This document shows positions 15,476 through 18,609 of a stretch of DNA of 18,609 nucleotides, one piece after another. The notes below the pieces were generated by a model. It was given only the letters and a program-made list of their open reading frames with translations, was not told the origin of the DNA and did no database searches. Position 1 is the stretch's first letter; each line of letters starts with the position of its first letter. The position numbers were made by a program, and so were the translations under genes. The DNA comes from DASYYE01 sp035946955 (GTDB lineage: Bacteria; Actinomycetota; Actinomycetes; Streptosporangiales; Streptosporangiaceae), in contig DASYYE010000238.1 of NCBI GenBank assembly GCA_035946955.1, forward strand, positions 1 through 18,609. The letters run 5' to 3'.

Positions 15476-15490
15476 TCCGCTACTAGCGGA
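15476..15490. promoter_or_regulatory. 15-bp palindrome upstream of the kinase gene
   Basis: TCCGCTA (15476-15482) and TAGCGGA (15484-15490) are exact reverse complements around a single C, 41 nt upstream of the kinase ATG. The half-site core CCGCTA also occurs at 15462-15467, just downstream toward the gene. The size and position fit a dimeric repressor operator over the promoter or leader. No regulator can be named. Confidence 0.45.
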
Positions 15491-15564
15491 CCCCGGCGTG
15501 GCGCCCACCGCGTCGGCATCGCAGCCTGAAATAATTGTCAGGTGAGTTCTCGGCAGAAGGAAGA

Positions 15565-16932
15565 TCAGTTGCTACCTTCGGCCGGATGAGCAACACCCGG
15601 GGATACCTTCAGGCGATGAAGCAGGCCCTTCGCTTCACCAACCCTCGGAATAGGTAATTCCCCGGAAGGCGCATGCTTGGAGGATGCCGCGCCCTTTTCG
15701 GCCCACTTCCGCCTAACTGGCTCTAGGAAGTTTGCTTGACCACCCAGGTCCGTCATCAGTTCCCCAAAGATAATTTCCTGATCTGAGCCGTGTTTGAAGG
15801 AAAGTGTGCGATCGGATGTTTCGCCACTACGATTAACACCAACCACCTGTATCGCCTCTTGGCGGTCCGGGCGTAGGGAAGCAGGCAGCATGACCGCACT
15901 GCGAAGGTCTTCATCGGGACCGGCAAACGCAAGCCAGCTCTCGCCGATGAACACGACGCCATCTGCACCCACTTGCCCAACGCGCTCAGCAAGGCGATGC
16001 ATCGTCAGACGCTTGCCAGCCTGATCGGGGAAGTCCAAGGGGTAGAACTCTATTACCGCATTGTCACGAATCAGCCAAGCCACCGTCATGAGCGCCTTGT
16101 CCAGGATCAGCATGCGCTTCGCGATTTCGAAAGCGGACGAAACCAGTTCCGCCAGGGTGCCGACCATGGGAACTGTCCCATAGCGCACCCCAGCCTGGTG
16201 CCGCTCCTCCTCACTAAACCGGACGTCACGGTAGTCTTCCACATACTCGCTTCGGTCACTCAGATCGATGTGTAGCACACGGCCCTCGCGCTTCGATTCC
16301 ATGCACCCTAGCCGAGCACCACGCAGTTCAGCGGTCACGCATGGCCTCTCACGCGGGGCAAGATCACACTGTTCAACCCCGGCCTTCACGTGCGCTATCA
16401 TCACGAGCCTGACAAGTTGGCCATAGACGTGCGCCATTGCGTGGAGTAGCTCCCACTCCGGAAGCAGACGCTCGGACCACTTACGCTCGATAGTGAGTAT
16501 CCCAAAGGGGGGTACTCTACCGCTGGACAGAATACGCACCAAAATGCTGCGAGTGTTGAGCCTCGGAGGCATATCCCAGCTGTACTCGTGTTCGTGTAGC
16601 CAATCGAGCGAATACCGCACCTTAGCTGTGCTGCGGATTTCTAGGTCATCCTCCTTCACGATGCGGTTCCGTGACCTGACAAGCCACTTCATGACGTCGT
16701 CCTTTGTGGCAGTTTCCTGCCAATGCCCATACCATGATCCGAACTCAGGCAGCTTGGCCTTCTGCTTCTGCACGAGCCACGACACGCTACGCAGATTCTG
16801 CGCCAAGCCGTTAAAATGCATACGAAACCCGTCGGGCACCATATAATCGTCAGCCGCCATATGCCATTGCTCATGGCAATCCATCAGGCGGCGGTGCGCG
16901 CTACCGACAGGGCAAGTGGAAGGAACAGACAC
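15565..16932 (-). CDS. Uncharacterised 455-residue protein with Trp-rich N-terminal domain and HEPN-like RNxxxK segment
   Basis: I do not recognise a named family. The N-terminal 110 residues are rich in Trp, His and Tyr (MDCHEQWHMAADDY near 17-30; KLPEFGSWYGHWQ near 60-72) and contain SRNRIVKEDDLE at about 87-98. That segment resembles the RN-x-x-x-H motif of HEPN-type RNA-binding/nuclease domains, but with Lys in place of His. The middle has a long helical section (WELLHAMAHVYGQLVRLVMIAHV), and the C-terminal third looks beta-rich with VVFIGESWLAF. No transmembrane segment or secretion signal is evident. The GTG at 16932 is the first start in frame, with only weak ribosome-site similarity. 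Base composition is clearly less GC-rich than the cob operon, suggesting later acquisition. It is followed 129 bp later by the kinase unit in the same direction. Confidence 0.75.
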   Translation of the reverse strand: MSVPSTCPVGSAHRRLMDCHEQWHMAADDYMVPDGFRMHFNGLAQNLRSVSWLVQKQKAKLPEFGSWYGHWQETATKDDVMKWLVRSRNRIVKEDDLEIRSTAKVRYSLDWLHEHEYSWDMPPRLNTRSILVRILSSGRVPPFGILTIERKWSERLLPEWELLHAMAHVYGQLVRLVMIAHVKAGVEQCDLAPRERPCVTAELRGARLGCMESKREGRVLHIDLSDRSEYVEDYRDVRFSEEERHQAGVRYGTVPMVGTLAELVSSAFEIAKRMLILDKALMTVAWLIRDNAVIEFYPLDFPDQAGKRLTMHRLAERVGQVGADGVVFIGESWLAFAGPDEDLRSAVMLPASLRPDRQEAIQVVGVNRSGETSDRTLSFKHGSDQEIIFGELMTDLGGQANFLEPVRRKWAEKGAASSKHAPSGELPIPRVGEAKGLLHRLKVSPGVAHPAEGSN

Positions 16933-16943
16933 CGTGAGAGCCT

Positions 16944-16957
16944 ACCTGCAAGCAGGT
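16944..16957. promoter_or_regulatory. 14-bp palindrome ACCTGC-AA-GCAGGT next to the start of the 455-residue gene
   Basis: Two perfect 6-bp arms flank AA, ending 11 bp upstream of the GTG at 16932. On the minus strand an AT-rich stretch (GTTAGCTATAGAAA, 16973-16960) lies just upstream and offers a -10-like TATAGA. An operator or leader hairpin is plausible. A similar sequence, ACCTGCCAGCAGGC, occurs at 12064-12077 upstream of cobI. Confidence 0.4.
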
Positions 16958-17194
16958 TTCTATAGCTAACATATTTTTCCCCGCCTTGACGGCCCACGGG
17001 GTGGCGGGACTTCGGCGCCGAGGCAGGCGCGTAGGCCAAGGCACCGCACACGGTCTCCGCACAGCGGCGCCGCAAGACCCAGGCCTCCAGGACCTCAGGT
17101 TCCCTAGCCTGCGCGACTGGCGGCCTCCCAGGGCTCACCGCACGCAGCTGCGCGGGGTTACCCCAACAGGAGCGGGCCGCAGTACTCTCCGGAC

Positions 17195-17911
17195 ATGGCC
17201 CTCTCCGCGCATCCTGTCCCGTATGGGATGCCATCCCACTCCGATCGTTCGTGGGACAGCAGCGTTGACGAATTTACCGCCAATCCAGTTTATCCATACT
17301 GTCGGCTCGGGTCGGCCCGCCACAACGCGTTTGAGATGATCGACTACGGCGGAATTCATATCTTGCATGGCAGCAACTCTGTAAACGTACCTGTTACTTA
17401 CCTGCTCCGTTCCATGCAGCTACGAGATTTCCAGGACATAGTGTCCGATGCCTTGGCCCGATTTAATAGACGCAAACTAACATGGACACTTCTTCGCCAT
17501 CCTGACAAGCTCACGGCCGTTAGCATGAAGGCCCTTAAGTACCAAGTAAGGACACAGGGCGAGTCCGATATTTTCTCCTTTGGCCTGGAGGAGCTATCGC
17601 TCGACACAATGGCGGTATGCACGGTCCTGAGGTTCACAGGAATCCCACTCGCCCCAAAATCGCATGAGGATGAAAATGAGAAACGGGCGCAATGCCTGGC
17701 ATTTCTAAATGCCCTTCTTCGGGCAAGGTCACGGCAACAGGTCGGCGCCGAGGAACGGTCTCTCCTACATGAAACCAACCTTGACCCACAATCTCGCCAG
17801 ACCTCTCCTCGGGATCGTATGACTGCCTCAAGTCGATCTCTACGCGGGCCTACACATGGATCAGTTTTCTGTCTGGTTCGTGAGGGTCGCGGGACGGTAA
17901 TGACGGCATAG
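17195..17911 (+). CDS. Hypothetical protein, 238 residues
   Basis: I do not recognise it. The frame runs from ATG 17195 to TAG 17911. Residues about 25-180 have balanced, protein-like composition with many Ile, Phe, Tyr and Lys residues (for example NAFEMIDYGGIHILHGSN and LRDFQDIVSDALARFNRRKL), unlike the Arg/Pro/Ser-rich shadow frames. The C-terminal 60 residues are polar and probably disordered. No transmembrane segment is seen. The start is uncertain: no good ribosome site precedes 17195, and in-frame ATG codons at 17228 or 17336 are alternatives. Codon use is less GC-rich than in the left half. The stop lies 34 bp before a small gene with a hairpin-covered ribosome site, an arrangement expected for translational coupling, which supports the frame being translated. 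Confidence 0.6.
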   Translation: MALSAHPVPYGMPSHSDRSWDSSVDEFTANPVYPYCRLGSARHNAFEMIDYGGIHILHGSNSVNVPVTYLLRSMQLRDFQDIVSDALARFNRRKLTWTLLRHPDKLTAVSMKALKYQVRTQGESDIFSFGLEELSLDTMAVCTVLRFTGIPLAPKSHEDENEKRAQCLAFLNALLRARSRQQVGAEERSLLHETNLDPQSRQTSPRDRMTASSRSLRGPTHGSVFCLVREGRGTVMTA

Positions 17912-17916
17912 TTAAA

Positions 17917-17941
17917 CCTCCCGCCCTTTCCAAGCGGGAGG
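17917..17941 (+). promoter_or_regulatory. Hairpin covering the ribosome-binding site of the 48-residue gene
   Basis: CCTCCCGC (17917-17924) pairs perfectly with GCGGGAGG (17934-17941) around a 9-nt loop. The right arm includes GGGAGG, the core of the GGGAGGAAGA ribosome site that ends 17944, just before the ATG at 17946. The left arm starts 5 nt after the stop of the preceding ORF, so a ribosome terminating there would open the stem. Confidence 0.7.
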
Positions 17942-17945
17942 AAGA

Positions 17946-18092
17946 ATGGAGATCGTACTTTACGCGTTGACTGGCTATGTCGGCGTGGTCCTAGGGGTAG
18001 TTCTATTTGGTACAGACAAGCGTTCTCGGCGGGCCGAACGAGTCCTTCGAGAACTCTTGGGTTTTCTCAAGAAAAGCGACCCAAGCCGGTGA
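17946..18092 (+). CDS. Small single-span membrane protein, 48 residues
   Basis: Translating from ATG 17946 gives 48 residues ending at TGA 18092. Residues 2-21 are hydrophobic (EIVLYALTGYVGVVLGVVLF), followed by a strongly basic amphipathic tail (DKRSRRAERVLRELLGFLKK). The predicted topology is N-out/C-in by the positive-inside rule. A strong GGGAGGAAG ribosome site lies just upstream. The stop overlaps the GTG of the next ORF (GTGA), so the pair is probably co-translated. Holin-like, toxin-like and membrane-adaptor roles are all possible; the sequence does not choose between them. It is too short for most automatic gene calls. Confidence 0.7.
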   Translation: MEIVLYALTGYVGVVLGVVLFGTDKRSRRAERVLRELLGFLKKSDPSR

Positions 18093-18316
18093 TTGCAAAA
18101 ACCGGCGGACGGCCAAAACAATGCCCAGACTCTATAGTGGCAATCGTTGTGGACATGAGCCTTAAGGGGCAAAGTCTGGCCCGGATCGCTAACGCTATGA
18201 ACGCAGCCGGCTATCAAACACCAAGCGGTGGCGACGCGTGGAACAGACGAATCGTCTTCGATCTCCTCCATACCCGGCACGTGCAGCTGTACTTGGCAAA
18301 GGAGGCGGGCCCCTGA
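18089..18316 (+). CDS. Small HTH/recombinase-domain-like protein, 75 residues
   Basis: The product reads GGRPKQCPDSIVAIVVDM, then KGQSLARIANAMNAAGYQTPSGGDAWNRRIVFDLLHTRHVQLY. The pattern G-x-SL-x-x-IA-x-x-x-N-x-AG-x-x-TP-x-GG, then W-x-x-x-x-V-x-x-LL-x-T, matches the start of the recombinase (DNA-binding) domain of large serine recombinases. The catalytic resolvase domain is absent. It could be a stand-alone DNA-binding protein of a mobile element or a remnant of an integrase. Overlap of its GTG with the preceding TGA and an intact reading frame favour a real small gene over a random fragment. It probably binds DNA, possibly as a regulator or excision accessory factor; this is inference. Confidence 0.7.
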   Translation: MIAKTGGRPKQCPDSIVAIVVDMSLKGQSLARIANAMNAAGYQTPSGGDAWNRRIVFDLLHTRHVQLYLAKEAGP

Positions 18317-18390
18317 CACTCCTGTGGATAATCGCCCGGTTCGAGGTCCTACTCTGTGAGTTCGATGACACAGACCCCGCACAGTGGCCG

Positions 18391-18438
18391 CACAACGCCG
18401 CAACGTGGCGTGTGGGTGCTGTGCGCCCTGCGGGCGCA

Positions 18439-18440
<2 letters not shown>
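18391..18440. repeat. Two adjacent hairpins before the large palindrome
   Basis: CACAACGCC (18391-18399) pairs with GGCGTGTG (18407-18414) with one bulge. TGTGCGCCC (18420-18428) pairs perfectly with GGGCGCACA (18432-18440) around TGC. On the opposite strand that second loop is GCA closed by C-G, an unusually stable triloop. Confidence 0.65.

Positions 18441-18609
<169 letters not shown>

Noticed and set aside
16986..17339. Plus-strand ORF before the 238-residue gene
   Set aside because: Arg/Pro/Gly-rich, no ribosome site, and it overlaps the better-supported frame at 17195.

Overview
The window comes from a high-GC actinomycete. The codon third positions are strongly GC-rich, GTG starts are common, and the gene fusions in its cobalamin cluster (CbiG-CobJ, CbiE-CbiT, MET8-CobA) are typical of Actinomycetota. 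A Pseudonocardiales-type host is plausible, but I cannot name a genus from sequence alone.

Positions 1-11921 (all minus strand, transcribed right to left) hold one tightly packed corrin/cobalamin operon. In transcription order it reads cobI, cobM, cbiD, cobL (CbiE-CbiT), cbiG-cobJ, a 2[4Fe-4S] ferredoxin, cbiC, cbiX, bluB-cobT, a MET8-CobA-CobU fusion, and cobS cut by the left edge. Seven junctions are 4-bp ATGA/GTGA overlaps, an eighth is a short overlap whose exact start is uncertain, and the last two are gaps of 4 and 16 bp. CbiD, CbiG and CbiX with no CobG, CobF or CobN point to the early-cobalt-insertion route. The operon makes precorrin-2 and cobalt-sirohydrochlorin, performs most ring methylations and the ring contraction, makes and activates dimethylbenzimidazole, and assembles the nucleotide loop. 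Cobalt-precorrin-6A reductase, CbiA, CbiP, CbiB and the adenosyltransferase are not in the window.

Positions 11922-12487 are non-coding and rich in inverted repeats. They include a hairpin in the probable cobI leader and a 13-bp perfect stem. I see no cobalamin riboswitch.

Positions 12488-15435 (minus) hold a two-gene unit: a large multidomain Hanks-type Ser/Thr protein kinase followed, with a 1-nt overlap, by a membrane-anchored coiled-coil protein. Positions 15565-16932 (minus) hold an uncharacterised 455-residue protein with an RN-x-x-x-K segment resembling a degenerate HEPN motif. Base composition drops visibly from about 15.5 kb rightward. On the plus strand come an unrecognised 238-residue ORF, a 48-residue single-span membrane peptide whose ribosome site lies inside a hairpin, and an overlapping 75-residue recombinase/HTH-like small protein. 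This part looks like acquired accessory DNA.

The last 240 bases are an exceptionally structured palindromic segment: a 27-bp perfect inverted repeat enclosing two further hairpins. It ends directly in a 41-base run of G that is most likely a sequencing or assembly artefact at a contig end.
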